The notes under the pieces: generated by a model
Told to the model about the DNA's origin: nothing
Databases searched by the model: none
Seen by the model: the letters and a program-made list of their open reading frames with translations, nothing else
Source: Sphingobium sp. CECT 9361
GTDB taxonomy: Bacteria; Pseudomonadota; Alphaproteobacteria; Sphingomonadales; Sphingomonadaceae
Assembly: GCF_918741285.1 (NCBI RefSeq)
Contig: NZ_CAKKNC010000001.1
Coordinates: forward strand, 62,001-126,000
DNA: 64,000 bases
Direction of reading: 5' to 3'
Position numbers and translations under genes: made by a program
Shown: in pieces, positions 27,443 to 36,919 of the stretch
How the letters are laid out: each line of letters starts with the position of its first letter
Numbering within the stretch: the first letter of the stretch is position 1

Positions 27443-29224
27443 ATGTCCACTTATGAAGCACGCCTGACGGCGTTGCGCGAACAACTGAAGAAGGATCGTC
27501 TGGACGGCTTCGTCGTGCCGCTGACCGATGAGCATATGAGCGAATATGTGGGTGCCTATGCGCAGCGCCTGTCCTGGTTGACGGGTTTTCAGGGATCGGC
27601 CGGTAGCGCCGTGGTCCTCCCCGAAGCCGCGGCGATCTTCATCGATGGCCGCTACACGCTGCAAGTGCGCGAGCAAGTCGATGGCAATCTGTGGCAGTAT
27701 CAAAGCGTCCCGAAAACCAGCGTTGCTGCGTGGCTGGGCGAGCATGCCGCCGATGGTGGCCGCATAGGCTATGACCCTTGGCTGCATACCCGCGCATGGG
27801 TGAAGCAGGCGGCGGAAGCCTTGGCCGAAAAGGGCGCAACTCTGGTGCCAGTGGACACCAATCCCGTCGACACGATCTGGCCCGACCGTCCCGAGCCGAG
27901 CAAGGCGCATCTGGTCGCGCACGACGATATCTATGCAGGCAAGAGCGCGCGCGACAAGCGGCAGGACATGGCCGACTGGCTGGAAACGCGGAAGGCCGAC
28001 GCGGTCGTGCTCTCCGCGCTCGACTCGATCGCCTGGGCCTTCAACATTCGTGGCGCTGACGTGGAGCGGACGCCGGTCGCGCTGGCCTATGCCATCGTTC
28101 ATAGCGATTCGACCGCCGACCTCTATGTCGCACCCGAAAAGATCGGCGAGAGCGTGATCCAGCATCTGGGCAATGCCGTGCGCGTCCATGGCCGCGCCGA
28201 CTTCGCCGATGCATTGGCGGACCTGTCGGGCAAGACTGTCGTTGCCGACCCTGAACGCGCTGTCGCAGCGATTTTCGACGCGCTGGACAAGGGTGGCGCA
28301 AAGATACTGGCGCTTCGCGATCCTGCAGTGCTGGCGAAGGCAATCAAGAACGACGCTGAAATCACCGGCCACCGTGCGGCGCAGGCGCGCGATGGCGCTG
28401 CGCTGAGCCGCTATCTGCACTGGCTGTCTGTCGAAGCGCCCAAAGGTGCACTTACCGAACTGACTGCAGCGGCAAGGCTTCAAGAGTTTCGCGAGGAAAC
28501 TGGCAAGCTCAAGGATTTGTCTTTCGACACCATTTCCGCCTTCGGTCCCAATGGTGCAAGCCCCCACTACAAAGTCGACGAGACATCCAGCCTGCCGATC
28601 CAGCCGGGCTCCTTATATCTGGTCGACTCGGGCGGTCAGTATCTTGACGGTACCACGGACGTAACGCGCACGATTGCGGTGGGTACGCCCACCGATGAAA
28701 TGCGAACCCGCTTCACCCTCGTTCTTAAAGGGCATATTGCTCTGGCCCGCGCGGTCTTCCCGACCGGTACAAGTGGCGGACAACTCGATGCCCTCGCGCG
28801 GCAGCATCTTTGGGCCCACGGCTTCGATTACGCGCACGGCACCGGCCATGGCGTTGGTAGCTTCCTATCGGTGCATGAGGGGCCGCAACGGATTGCGACA
28901 TTCGGCGGTGCAGACGAGCCATTGCGCTCGGGCATGATCCTGTCGAATGAGCCGGGTTACTATAAGGCAGGCGAATATGGCATTCGCATCGAAAATCTGG
29001 TGCTGGTGGAACCACGTGACGTCCCCAATGCCGAACATGCGATGCTGGGTTTCGAAACACTAACGTTCGCACCGATCGACAAGGCGCTCATCGATGCGCA
29101 GTTGCTGTCGCCGGAGGAGCGCGACTGGCTGAACAGCTATCACGCCCGCGTTCTGGAAATCGTCGGCCCGCAAGTAGAAGGCGATATCACAGCTTGGCTC
29201 GATGCTGCCTGCGCGCCGTTATAG
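27443..29224 (+). CDS. pepP: Xaa-Pro aminopeptidase (M24B family, aminopeptidase P)
   Basis: 593 residues from the ATG at 27443; the open frame upstream has no good start and reads through the ptrB promoter. Two creatinase-like N-terminal domains (about 5-300), the M24 catalytic domain, and a short C-terminal M24 extension. Metal ligands are in LVDSGGQYLDGTTDVT (two Asp, about 394 and 405), HGTGHGVG (His, about 467), SNEPGYY (Glu, about 502) and IRIENLV (Glu, about 516). It removes N-terminal residues before proline. Confidence 0.93.
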   Translation: MSTYEARLTALREQLKKDRLDGFVVPLTDEHMSEYVGAYAQRLSWLTGFQGSAGSAVVLPEAAAIFIDGRYTLQVREQVDGNLWQYQSVPKTSVAAWLGEHAADGGRIGYDPWLHTRAWVKQAAEALAEKGATLVPVDTNPVDTIWPDRPEPSKAHLVAHDDIYAGKSARDKRQDMADWLETRKADAVVLSALDSIAWAFNIRGADVERTPVALAYAIVHSDSTADLYVAPEKIGESVIQHLGNAVRVHGRADFADALADLSGKTVVADPERAVAAIFDALDKGGAKILALRDPAVLAKAIKNDAEITGHRAAQARDGAALSRYLHWLSVEAPKGALTELTAAARLQEFREETGKLKDLSFDTISAFGPNGASPHYKVDETSSLPIQPGSLYLVDSGGQYLDGTTDVTRTIAVGTPTDEMRTRFTLVLKGHIALARAVFPTGTSGGQLDALARQHLWAHGFDYAHGTGHGVGSFLSVHEGPQRIATFGGADEPLRSGMILSNEPGYYKAGEYGIRIENLVLVEPRDVPNAEHAMLGFETLTFAPIDKALIDAQLLSPEERDWLNSYHARVLEIVGPQVEGDITAWLDAACAPL

Positions 29225-29350
29225 GCCGTCTTTCGGCTCGTCTTTGGGGGCAGGCATTGTACCGTTTTCACGCGCCTGCCCTTTGCGCTTTCTCAGGTTT
29301 TCGCGGAGCGCCTGCGCAAGCCGACGCTTGCGGTCTTCATCATTACTCAT
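29219..29350 (-). CDS. small basic conserved protein, function unknown
   Basis: 43 residues beginning SNDEDRKRRLAQALRENL with a strongly helical, Arg/Lys-rich core and a Pro/Lys/Glu-rich tail. The frame is open to 29629, but the upstream portion translates the antisense of the tRNA-Thr gene and is an artefact. Similar short proteins occur next to other alphaproteobacterial genes; function unknown. Its stop overlaps the pepP stop. Confidence 0.6.
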   Translation of the reverse strand: MSNDEDRKRRLAQALRENLRKRKGQARENGTMPAPKDEPKDGL

Positions 29351-29502
29351 GCGTGCTTTAATAATGGGGTTTGGCCTGTCCCGGCAAGTCGTTATGCTGG
29401 GGCCGTTCGCCAATCCAGCGCTTGACAATAGGGTCCAGCAAAGGCCATAGGCCCGCTTCCCGCGCAGTACGCAGAGCCGTTCTGTGCGCCAGAAAATGGT
29501 TT

Positions 29503-29577
<75 letters not shown>

Positions 29578-29631
29578 TTTTCCCCTTGTTCAAATAGTAT
29601 AGCTCAACGCCACCAAGTCCAAGCGGCACCG

Positions 29632-30198
29632 CTATTCTGACGACGCCGCGCTCGGACGCAGATACGCAAACATATGTGCCACATAGTCGGCCTTGCCGAG
29701 ATCGATCCCTTGCGCACGCAGGATCGCGTAAGCCGTCATCACATGAAAATAGAACTGTGGCAGCGCCCAGTCGCGCACATATTGCTCAGCCGTGAGATCG
29801 AACGTCATGCCTTGGGGCAATGTATGTGCAATCGTTGCCATCGGTGCCAAATCGGGTGCGTCTGCCGCTGCGGACTCTACTATGCGGATGGTTTCGGCGA
29901 TCCTTGCGCGAGCATCGTCCATGGAACCCGGTCGTTCGTCGGCGTTGCGACCCGCATCGAGCAGCACGTCGATTGACGCGGGAAAGGCCTCCTGCCGCAG
30001 TCTAAAGATACCCTCCTGCGCCTGAACGCATGCGAAGCAAATTTGAGTCGACAGTGGAAACATGTCTGCTGCGAGGCGTGCGGTCAGGAGTGGCTTCATC
30101 TCATTTTCCGGTATCGCTGTTTCGGCTTTTTCAAGCCACGCCGAAAGCGCCCGCAGCATTTGTACGTACGTGGGGACGAGAATATCTTGGAGTTTCAT
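29632..30198 (-). CDS. DUF1993 family protein
   Basis: 188 residues from the ATG at 30198 (AAGGAAGCG upstream); alternatives at 30225 and 30267 exist. The helical fold resembles DinB-like four-helix bundles: LQDILVPTYVQMLRALSAWLEKA at the N-terminus (only the start LQDILVPTYVQML is given as motif), QICFACVQAQE, LPQFYFHVMTAYAILRAQGI near the C-terminus. The family has no assigned activity. It is divergent from the TonB receptor gene. Confidence 0.82.
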   Translation of the reverse strand: MKLQDILVPTYVQMLRALSAWLEKAETAIPENEMKPLLTARLAADMFPLSTQICFACVQAQEGIFRLRQEAFPASIDVLLDAGRNADERPGSMDDARARIAETIRIVESAAADAPDLAPMATIAHTLPQGMTFDLTAEQYVRDWALPQFYFHVMTAYAILRAQGIDLGKADYVAHMFAYLRPSAASSE

Positions 30199-30381
30199 AC
30201 TGGCGCTTCCTTGGCAATCGGACATAGGTTCGCCTTCTGATCCTTGGCGCAAAGAATGCAAAAACAAAACTGCAGCTGAAACATCCCGGCCCTTTAGTCA
30301 TTGGTGTATCACTGGTTTTTGGGTCGCGTGGCGCTGAAAATGGCACAAGCGTCGATCCCAATAAATTATCCTCCCGTATAT

Positions 30382-30396
30382 TGCGATTCATTCCCA
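30382..30396. promoter_or_regulatory. Fur-box-like inverted repeat
   Basis: TGCGATT-C-ATTCCCA is an imperfect 7-1-7 palindrome between the divergent genes, 52 bp upstream of the receptor start. It resembles alphaproteobacterial Fur half-sites TGCGAAT/ATTCGCA at 12 of 14 positions. Low-certainty assignment. Confidence 0.35.
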
Positions 30397-30447
30397 ATAG
30401 CGTTATTCGCCCGTTTATTGAGATTAAATCGCAACAGGGGAACAATT

Positions 30448-32589
30448 ATGTCTGTCACTCGCTCGATCGCTCTTTGCGGCGCGGCAATGATTGGCCTTTT
30501 CGCTACCGCAGCCCGCGCCGAAGAGCGGGTGCCCGAGGTCGCGGCCGAAACTGCGCCCGGCGGGGAAGAAGACCAGATCGTCGTTACAGCAGCCAATGCC
30601 GGAACTAAGACGGAAACCCCGCTCATCGAACTGCCCCAGCCGATCAAGGTCATCCCTGCCGAGCAATATCTGTCGCAGGGCGCAATCAGCATCAGCGATA
30701 CCGTCAAATATGCTGCAGGCGTTCTTGCTGACCCCTATGGCCGCGACACACGTGTGGATGGGTTCAATGTGCGCGGCCTCAATGCCCTCCAGTTTCGAGA
30801 CGGAATGCGCGACATCTTCTCTTATTATGCGAGCATAACGTCCGACCCGTATAATTTCGACCGCGTGGAGATCGTCCGCGGTCCGGCCTCGGTGCTGTTC
30901 GGTCAGGGATCGATCGGCGGTCTCATCAACCTGGTATCAAAGACGCCCGATTTCCAAACACGCGGCGAAGTCAGTCTCGTCTACGGCAGCTTCGATCGGA
31001 AGGAAGCCTTGGCCGACCTTAATCTGGCGCTGGCGGACAATCTGGCGATCCGTGCTGTCGGTCGCGTGCGGGATGCCGACACCTATGTCGACCATGTCCC
31101 CGACGACCGCGTGATGTTCGCTCCCTCGATCCGTTGGCAGCCGACGCCCGATACCGACATCGTGCTCACCGGACTCTATCAGAAGGATGAAACCGGCTCG
31201 ACCTCACAATTCTTGCCGATCATCGGCACCTTCCGTCCCAACCCCGCCAATCCCTCGGGCCGACTGGACCGATATACCTTTGTCGGCAAACCAGGGTGGG
31301 ATCGTTACAATGGTCGCTCGCTTCAGGGCGGCGGTTCGGTAACCCACGACTTTTCCGACAGCATCCGGCTCAGCCTGAAGGCGCGCTATATCGACAGCGA
31401 TCTGGAATATTTCACTCATTATGCTGACAGTTACACCAATCCTACCGACCCCTTCCTGGTCTATGCGGGGGCGGGCACTTATGGCCGGACCATTGGCCTG
31501 ACCGCGGATGCCAGCGATGCCAGAATGAACGTCTTTTCGACCGACAATAACCTGCGCCTATCCTTCAACACCGGTGCGAATATTGAGCACAAGTTGTTGG
31601 TGGGCGTCGATTATAGCTGGAACAAGGTAGGCAAGCGCTACGCCGGCGGGTCCGAGACAGTCGATCTGTACGACATCAATGGCGATGCTTTGCGGACCTA
31701 TGATCCCGGTGGTCCCTTTACCTACGCGTCGCAGAAACAGTTGGGCGTCTACGTACAGGACCAGATCCGGTTCTACGAGCGCGTCTCCGTCGTGCTGGGC
31801 GCGCGCCGCGACCATGTCACCGGTTCATCGGGTCAGAAGGATAATGCCACCACCTTCCGCGCGGGGATAATCGGAGAAGTCGGAGCCGGATTGTCACCCT
31901 TCTTCAGCTATACGGAAAGCTTCCTCCCCGTTGCCGGTACTATTACCAACGCCGATGGAAGCTTCGGCAATCCCTACAAACCCCAGACAGGTACGCAGTT
32001 TGAGGCAGGGGTGAAGTGGCAGCCGGAACGCAACACACTCGTCACGGTCACCGCGTTCCACATCAAGGAACGGAACCGTGTGCTGTATCTGGCCAGCGGT
32101 GCGACGACGCAATCCGGCGAGTTAACGACCAAGGGTGTCGAGGTCGAAGCGAGCCACACCTTGCCGGGCAATTTCGAGCTGCTGGTCAACTACGGCTATA
32201 ACAAGCTGCGTTCGGAAGTGAACACCGGTCTGGACTATATGCCGCGCCAGACGGCATCGATCTGGACCACCAAGACATTCGGGCTCGCGGATGGCGCGCA
32301 ACTGCGTCTGGGTGCGGGAGCGGTACACAGCGGCAAAAGCAAATCGACCGGGCCGATAGACCCTTATGGTCTCAATTCGGCCATTCCCACAGGGACGCTT
32401 TACACAATTGTTACCCCGTCGCGTACCACCGTGGATGCATTGGCTGAAATTACATGGAGCAACTGGCGATTCGCGCTGAATGCCACCAACCTCCTCAACA
32501 ACAGATATTACGCATCCTGCCTTGCCCGCGGCGATTGTTTCGCGGGCGCACCGCGCAATGTCATGGGTACTGTCGGCTATCGCTTCTGA
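30448..32589 (+). CDS. TonB-dependent siderophore receptor
   Basis: 713 residues from the ATG at 30448 (GGGGAA ribosome site). Signal peptide about 1-24 (GAAMIGLFATAARA). A TonB-box-like QIVVTAA at about 46-52, plug domain (about 65-190, IEVIRGPASVLFGQG-type segment EIVRGPASVLFG), and a 22-strand barrel ending with VGYRF, the terminal aromatic. It likely takes up ferric siderophores through the outer membrane using TonB-ExbBD energy. The Fur-like site upstream supports iron regulation. Confidence 0.92.
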   Translation: MSVTRSIALCGAAMIGLFATAARAEERVPEVAAETAPGGEEDQIVVTAANAGTKTETPLIELPQPIKVIPAEQYLSQGAISISDTVKYAAGVLADPYGRDTRVDGFNVRGLNALQFRDGMRDIFSYYASITSDPYNFDRVEIVRGPASVLFGQGSIGGLINLVSKTPDFQTRGEVSLVYGSFDRKEALADLNLALADNLAIRAVGRVRDADTYVDHVPDDRVMFAPSIRWQPTPDTDIVLTGLYQKDETGSTSQFLPIIGTFRPNPANPSGRLDRYTFVGKPGWDRYNGRSLQGGGSVTHDFSDSIRLSLKARYIDSDLEYFTHYADSYTNPTDPFLVYAGAGTYGRTIGLTADASDARMNVFSTDNNLRLSFNTGANIEHKLLVGVDYSWNKVGKRYAGGSETVDLYDINGDALRTYDPGGPFTYASQKQLGVYVQDQIRFYERVSVVLGARRDHVTGSSGQKDNATTFRAGIIGEVGAGLSPFFSYTESFLPVAGTITNADGSFGNPYKPQTGTQFEAGVKWQPERNTLVTVTAFHIKERNRVLYLASGATTQSGELTTKGVEVEASHTLPGNFELLVNYGYNKLRSEVNTGLDYMPRQTASIWTTKTFGLADGAQLRLGAGAVHSGKSKSTGPIDPYGLNSAIPTGTLYTIVTPSRTTVDALAEITWSNWRFALNATNLLNNRYYASCLARGDCFAGAPRNVMGTVGYRF

Positions 32590-32596
32590 TCCGATG

Positions 32597-32630
32597 AAAC
32601 CGGTATCTGGCTTCGCCGGATGCCGGTTTT
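32597..32630 (+). terminator. intrinsic terminator between TonB receptor and parB
   Basis: AAACCGGTATCTGGC (32597-32611) pairs with GCCGGATGCCGGTTT (32615-32629) across a TTC loop, with two wobble pairs. It ends in TTTT, so it can terminate the receptor transcript and, with the A-rich left arm, the convergent parB transcript. Confidence 0.85.
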
Positions 32631-32654
32631 CTACCTATCTCGCCCAAGGAAAAG

Positions 32655-33584
32655 CTAAATACGCTCGCCCGACAGACGCTGGCACAGCATGTCGAGCTGA
32701 TCCAGAGTGGAGTAGCGCAAGGTAAGTGTGCCATTACCGCCAGTATTATGGGCAATCTCGACCTTCAGGCCGAGAATGTCGCCCAGATGCTGCTGCAAAG
32801 CCGTCAGGTCGGCATCCATGCCAGCGGGGTCATACTGCGTTTTGTAGGATGAACGTGCGTCGGTATGCCCCGTCTTCGCCTTTCGAACGAGCTTCTCGGT
32901 ATCGCGGACCGAAAGCCCCTTTTGTTCGATCGTACGGGCCAGTGTCTCGCAATCCGCCATTCCGATCAAAGCGCGCGCATGGCCCATCGTCAGGCGCTGT
33001 TCCATCACCGACGTTTGCACACTGCGCGGTAACTCCAGCAAGCGCATCAAATTGGCAACATGGCTACGCGATTTTCCGACAAGACGGCCGAGGGCTTCCT
33101 GGCTGTGGCCGAATTGTGCGATCAGCTTGCGATAGGCTTCGGCTTCTTCGATAGGGTTCAGGTCTTCACGCTGGATATTCTCGATCAGCGCAATTTCGAG
33201 TGTCTCGGCCTCATCAAAGTCGCGAACGATTGCCGGAATGCGGTGGAGTTGCGCTCGCTGTGCGGCCCGCCAGCGACGTTCCCCCGCTACGATCTGATAA
33301 CCCGATCCCCGCGGACGCACGATAATCGGCTGTATGACACCCCGCTTGGCGATGCTGTCAGCCAATTCCTGTAACGCACCATCGTCGAAATGACGACGCG
33401 GCTGTTCTGGATGCGGCTGAATCAGCGCAATTTCAATGCTTTGTACAGACGATCCCTCACGTGGAGCCGAGGTAGTCGATTCTTCCTGCGCAGTGTCACC
33501 TAGCAAGGCGGAAAGCCCGCGTCCCAAGCCATGGGGCCGTTTCACAGTCTTAACGGGTACCTTTTGTGCGGTTTCCTCACTCAC
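32655..33584 (-). CDS. parB: chromosome partitioning protein ParB
   Basis: 309 residues from a GTG at 33584 overlapping the parA stop as GTGA; the frame is open upstream but without family similarity. N-terminal GLGRGLSALLGD, the ParB/Srx CTPase boxes IVRPRGSGYQIVAGERRW (box II GERRWRAAQ), an HTH with LGRLVGKSRSHVANLMRLL, and a C-terminal dimerisation region. ParB binds parS near oriC, loads SMC and drives segregation with ParA. Confidence 0.95.
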   Translation of the reverse strand: MSEETAQKVPVKTVKRPHGLGRGLSALLGDTAQEESTTSAPREGSSVQSIEIALIQPHPEQPRRHFDDGALQELADSIAKRGVIQPIIVRPRGSGYQIVAGERRWRAAQRAQLHRIPAIVRDFDEAETLEIALIENIQREDLNPIEEAEAYRKLIAQFGHSQEALGRLVGKSRSHVANLMRLLELPRSVQTSVMEQRLTMGHARALIGMADCETLARTIEQKGLSVRDTEKLVRKAKTGHTDARSSYKTQYDPAGMDADLTALQQHLGDILGLKVEIAHNTGGNGTLTLRYSTLDQLDMLCQRLSGERI

Positions 33585-34366
33585 GCTGCAATCTCTTCCC
33601 TCTGCGGCAACCGACCGATCAATTCGCGTGCCAATTGCATATAGGCTTCCGACCCGGCGCAACGATAATCGTAGATCAGCGCTGGCATGCCGTGGCTAGG
33701 GGCTTCTGAAAGGCGGACATTCCGAGGAATGACCGTGTCGAACACCACATCGCCCAAGCATGCCCGGACATCATCTGCCACCTGGTCGGTCAGCCGATTG
33801 CGGCGATCGTACATGGTGAGCGCCACGCCCATGATCGAAAGCCCCGGATTGAACCGGCCTCGAATGCGATCGACGGTCTGCAGTAAGTGCGACAATCCTT
33901 CCAGAGCGAAAAATTCGCACTGAAGCGGCACCAGCAATGCATGAGCTGCCACCATAGCGTTGATTGTCAGCAGCCCCAAGGACGGCGGGCAATCGATCAG
34001 GCAGATATCCCACCGCCCCTGCTCGCCTTCACGAAGAGCCTTATCGAGCCGATGCGTCCGCTGTTCATAGTCGATCAATTCGATTTCAGCGCCTGATAGA
34101 TCCTGTGTTGCCGGCATGATCTCAAGTTTCGGAACGCGCGTAGGAATAACTGCATCTTCCGCCGAACAATCCCCGATGAGCACGTCGTAGCTGGATCGTT
34201 TCCGCTCGGCTTGGGTAATACCCAGACCTGTCGATGCATTACCTTGCGGGTCCAGATCGATAAGGAGGGTGCGATGTCCCGTCGCTGCCAAAGCCGTTGC
34301 GACATTGATAGCCGTGGTAGTTTTACCCACCCCACCTTTTTGATTGGCGATCGCAATGCGCATCAT
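33581..34366 (-). CDS. parA: chromosome partitioning ATPase ParA
   Basis: 261 residues from the ATG at 34366 overlapping the rsmG stop as ATGA; alternative ATG at 34363. Deviant Walker A QKGGVGKTTTAIN at about 9-21, LLIDLDPQGNASTG (Walker A'), and CLIDCPPSLGLLT (Walker B). It forms the ATP-dependent gradient that pulls ParB-parS complexes to the cell pole. It is preceded by rsmG and mnmG in the same transcript. Confidence 0.95.
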   Translation of the reverse strand: MMRIAIANQKGGVGKTTTAINVATALAATGHRTLLIDLDPQGNASTGLGITQAERKRSSYDVLIGDCSAEDAVIPTRVPKLEIMPATQDLSGAEIELIDYEQRTHRLDKALREGEQGRWDICLIDCPPSLGLLTINAMVAAHALLVPLQCEFFALEGLSHLLQTVDRIRGRFNPGLSIMGVALTMYDRRNRLTDQVADDVRACLGDVVFDTVIPRNVRLSEAPSHGMPALIYDYRCAGSEAYMQLARELIGRLPQREEIAA

Positions 34367-35001
34367 CGACGGCCCTTTTTTCGTACCGACCGTGCGACCA
34401 CAACGGCGCTGTCGGGATCGGTGACGCTGTGTTCCACGTGAAACGTACCATGCCATGACGGCGCAGCGTCTTCGATATCACTCTGCCAGCTTTTACCTTT
34501 CGGTAACAGCCAAAAGCTCTTGGCATCCGACAAATGATAAGCCGAGGCGAACAATTTAGGTAAAGGCGCAAATGCGCGGGCGCTGATAACGGCAGCCGGT
34601 GTGCTGACAGTCAGCACTTCAGCTCTACCTCCAAACACCGAAGCATTGTCTATCCCAAGACGGTCAATGACCGATTCCAGAAAATCGATCCGCTTGCGGC
34701 GCGACTCCACGAGGATGACGTCCCACCGCGACAGCAATGCGATCACAATGCCCGGCAATCCCGCCCCAGACCCCAGATCTATCCAAGGGCGTTGGCGTTC
34801 ATTAGGTGTCGGGCCCAGAGGTAGCAGCTGCGCGGAGTCGACGATGTGCCGCGCCCACACATGGTCTCTCGTCGACTCAGCAATCAGATTCTGCCGAGAC
34901 ATCTCGTCCAGCAAAATAGCCACATACTCATTCAGCTTAATCCAGGTTTCATGTGAAACATCCAGATGAGTCAGCCAAGCGCGTGCTTCGTCTTCGGTCA
35001 T
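34363..35001 (-). CDS. rsmG: 16S rRNA (guanine-527-N7)-methyltransferase RsmG
   Basis: 212 residues. SAM-dependent Rossmann fold with [17 protein letters not shown] at about 72-88. It methylates G527 in 16S rRNA. Its start overlaps the mnmG stop (ATGA) and its stop overlaps the parA start. Two parS-like sequences lie within the coding region (34430-34445 and 34945-34960). Confidence 0.94.
   Translation of the reverse strand: MTEDEARAWLTHLDVSHETWIKLNEYVAILLDEMSRQNLIAESTRDHVWARHIVDSAQLLPLGPTPNERQRPWIDLGSGAGLPGIVIALLSRWDVILVESRRKRIDFLESVIDRLGIDNASVFGGRAEVLTVSTPAAVISARAFAPLPKLFASAYHLSDAKSFWLLPKGKSWQSDIEDAAPSWHGTFHVEHSVTDPDSAVVVARSVRKKGRR
34430..34445. other. parS-like ParB site
   Basis: TGTTCCACGTGAAACG matches the consensus TGTTTCACGTGAAACA at 14 of 16 positions and keeps the CACGTG core. 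It lies within rsmG, 62 bp from parA. Confidence 0.75.
34945..34960. other. parS-like ParB site
   Basis: GGTTTCATGTGAAACA matches the parS consensus at 14 of 16 positions, with a T for the C in the core. It lies near the 5' end of rsmG. Confidence 0.65.
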
Positions 35002-36851
35002 GCCGCACGGCGCCTTACGTGAACCAGTATAGCGGCAAGAGCCGCGGGCGTTATTCCGCGTATCCGCCCCGCAGCGGCCAACGTCTCCGGTCGCGCGGCT
35101 TCGAGGCGCTCCTGCATTTCGCGGGACAACCCGCCGATCGCTCCGAAATCAAGGTGCGACGGTATCATGATAGATTCATTGGCACGCAGGTCGCGGACTT
35201 CTGCGGTTTGGCGCTCCAGATAGGGGGCATAATGGGCATCCTCCATAACCTCCCCCCGCAGGAGCGGATCACACTCGCTCAGGTCCGGCAACAACCTATC
35301 CAGCACCGATGTAGGAACTTCGGGAAACCGCGCCCACTCAAACAGGGTACGGCGAACCCCATCCTGACGCACTGGCGCACCGGCAGCGAGCATCGCGGAT
35401 GCGGTAACCGGACGCTGCAGTGCGGACAATATCTCGACGCGATCTTTGCTCCGCTTTGCAAACCAATGCTGGCGGGCCATGCCAATCAGCCCATGCGCCT
35501 CGCCGACCCCCGTCAACCGCGTAACGGCATTGTCGGCACGCAACTGCAACCTGTACTCCGCGCGCGCAGTCAACATGCGATAAGGTTCGGTCACGCCCTG
35601 CAACACAAGGTCGTCAACCATGACGCCAATGTAACTGCTGGCCCGATCCAAAATCAGTGGAGCTTCATTCAGCGCGAGCGCTGCGGCATTGGCACCCGCT
35701 ATCAACCCTTGGGCTGCAGCCTCTTCATATCCGGTCGTACCGTTTATTTGGCCCGCGCAGAACAAGCCAGGTAATGCACGGACGGCCAATCGGGAATCCA
35801 ATGCCCGTGGATCGATATAGTCATACTCCACCGCATAGCCCGGCACGACAATCTTCGCTCGCCCCAACCCCTCCATCGACTGCACCATCGCAATCTGGAT
35901 GTCCGTCGGCAGGGATGTGCTGATCCCATTGGGATAGACCAAAGCATCGTCCAACCCTTCCGGCTCCAAAAATACCTGATGTCCATCGCGGTCGCCAAAA
36001 CGGAAAATCTTGTCTTCGATCGACGGGCAATAGCGTGGCCCCTGCCCGGCTATCGCACCACTGAATAACGGAGAGCGATCAAGCCCGCTGCGAATGATAT
36101 CATGCGTTCGCGAATTGGTGCGCGTGATCCCACAGAATGTCTGCGGCAAGGGTCTGCCCGTCGACATGGGTGACATAGTCCATGGCTCCGGATCGGAAGA
36201 CTGTTCTTCCAATGCGGCCCAATCGATCGTACGACCATCGATCCGTGGCGGCGTCCCCGTTTTCAATCGCGCAATCGGCAACCCCATATCGCGCAATTGG
36301 CGCCCCATTTCGGTCGCGGCACGTTCGCCTGTGCGGCCGCCTATGCTGCGCTCCTCACCCCGAAACATCGTCCCGCCAAGGAAGGTGCCGGTTGCAAGAA
36401 CGATTGCGCGTGTCGAGATAATGCTGTCATCGGCCAGCCGCAGCCCCGCCACTTCACCGTGCATAATATCAATAGCGGTGGCTTCGCCCTCAACGATAGC
36501 CAGCGTGCTATGCGAAGCCAATGCCGTCTGGATGGCGCTCCGGTATCGCTTGCGATCGGCTTGGATACGTGGCCCCTGAACTGCCGCACCCTTGCTGGCG
36601 TTCAACATGCGATAGTGAATTGCGGCGGCGTCAGCAGCTCGGGCAATCAGGCCATCCAATGCATCGACTTCACGGACTAGATGGCCCTTGCCCAATCCGC
36701 CAATGGCTGGATTGCAGGACATGGCACCGACCGTGGCTTTATCGAATGTCACCAACGCAACGCGCGCACCCTTTCGGGACGCGGCGGCCGCAGCCTCGCA
36801 ACCGGCATGGCCACCGCCTACCACGATCACATCATATTCGATTTCGCGCAT
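34998..36851 (-). CDS. mnmG: tRNA uridine-5-carboxymethylaminomethyl modification protein MnmG (GidA)
   Basis: 617 residues. N-terminal FAD Rossmann loop [16 protein letters not shown] at about 10-25, the Cys-bearing [13 protein letters not shown] at about 43-56, and C-terminal domains ending in basic residues. With MnmE it makes 5-carboxymethylaminomethyl-U34 in tRNAs. It is followed by rsmG with overlapping codons. A strong parS site lies in the gap to mnmE. Confidence 0.96.
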   Translation of the reverse strand: MREIEYDVIVVGGGHAGCEAAAAASRKGARVALVTFDKATVGAMSCNPAIGGLGKGHLVREVDALDGLIARAADAAAIHYRMLNASKGAAVQGPRIQADRKRYRSAIQTALASHSTLAIVEGEATAIDIMHGEVAGLRLADDSIISTRAIVLATGTFLGGTMFRGEERSIGGRTGERAATEMGRQLRDMGLPIARLKTGTPPRIDGRTIDWAALEEQSSDPEPWTMSPMSTGRPLPQTFCGITRTNSRTHDIIRSGLDRSPLFSGAIAGQGPRYCPSIEDKIFRFGDRDGHQVFLEPEGLDDALVYPNGISTSLPTDIQIAMVQSMEGLGRAKIVVPGYAVEYDYIDPRALDSRLAVRALPGLFCAGQINGTTGYEEAAAQGLIAGANAAALALNEAPLILDRASSYIGVMVDDLVLQGVTEPYRMLTARAEYRLQLRADNAVTRLTGVGEAHGLIGMARQHWFAKRSKDRVEILSALQRPVTASAMLAAGAPVRQDGVRRTLFEWARFPEVPTSVLDRLLPDLSECDPLLRGEVMEDAHYAPYLERQTAEVRDLRANESIMIPSHLDFGAIGGLSREMQERLEAARPETLAAAGRIRGITPAALAAILVHVRRRAA

Positions 36852-36898
36852 TCATCGCCCATAGAACGTAATGCGCTTCCGGTCAAAATTACCGGCGA

Positions 36899-36914
36899 TG
36901 TTTCACGTGAAACG
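36899..36914. other. parS site between mnmE and mnmG
   Basis: TGTTTCACGTGAAACG matches the 16-bp parS consensus at 15 positions; the inner 14 bp form a perfect palindrome. It sits in the 68-bp intergenic gap, about 7.2 kb from the predicted oriC. Confidence 0.92.
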
Positions 36915-36919
36915 CCGCT

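Noticed and set aside
35018..35033. Another parS-like site (CTTACGTGAACC)
   Set aside because: Too many mismatches to the 16-mer, and the palindrome is broken.
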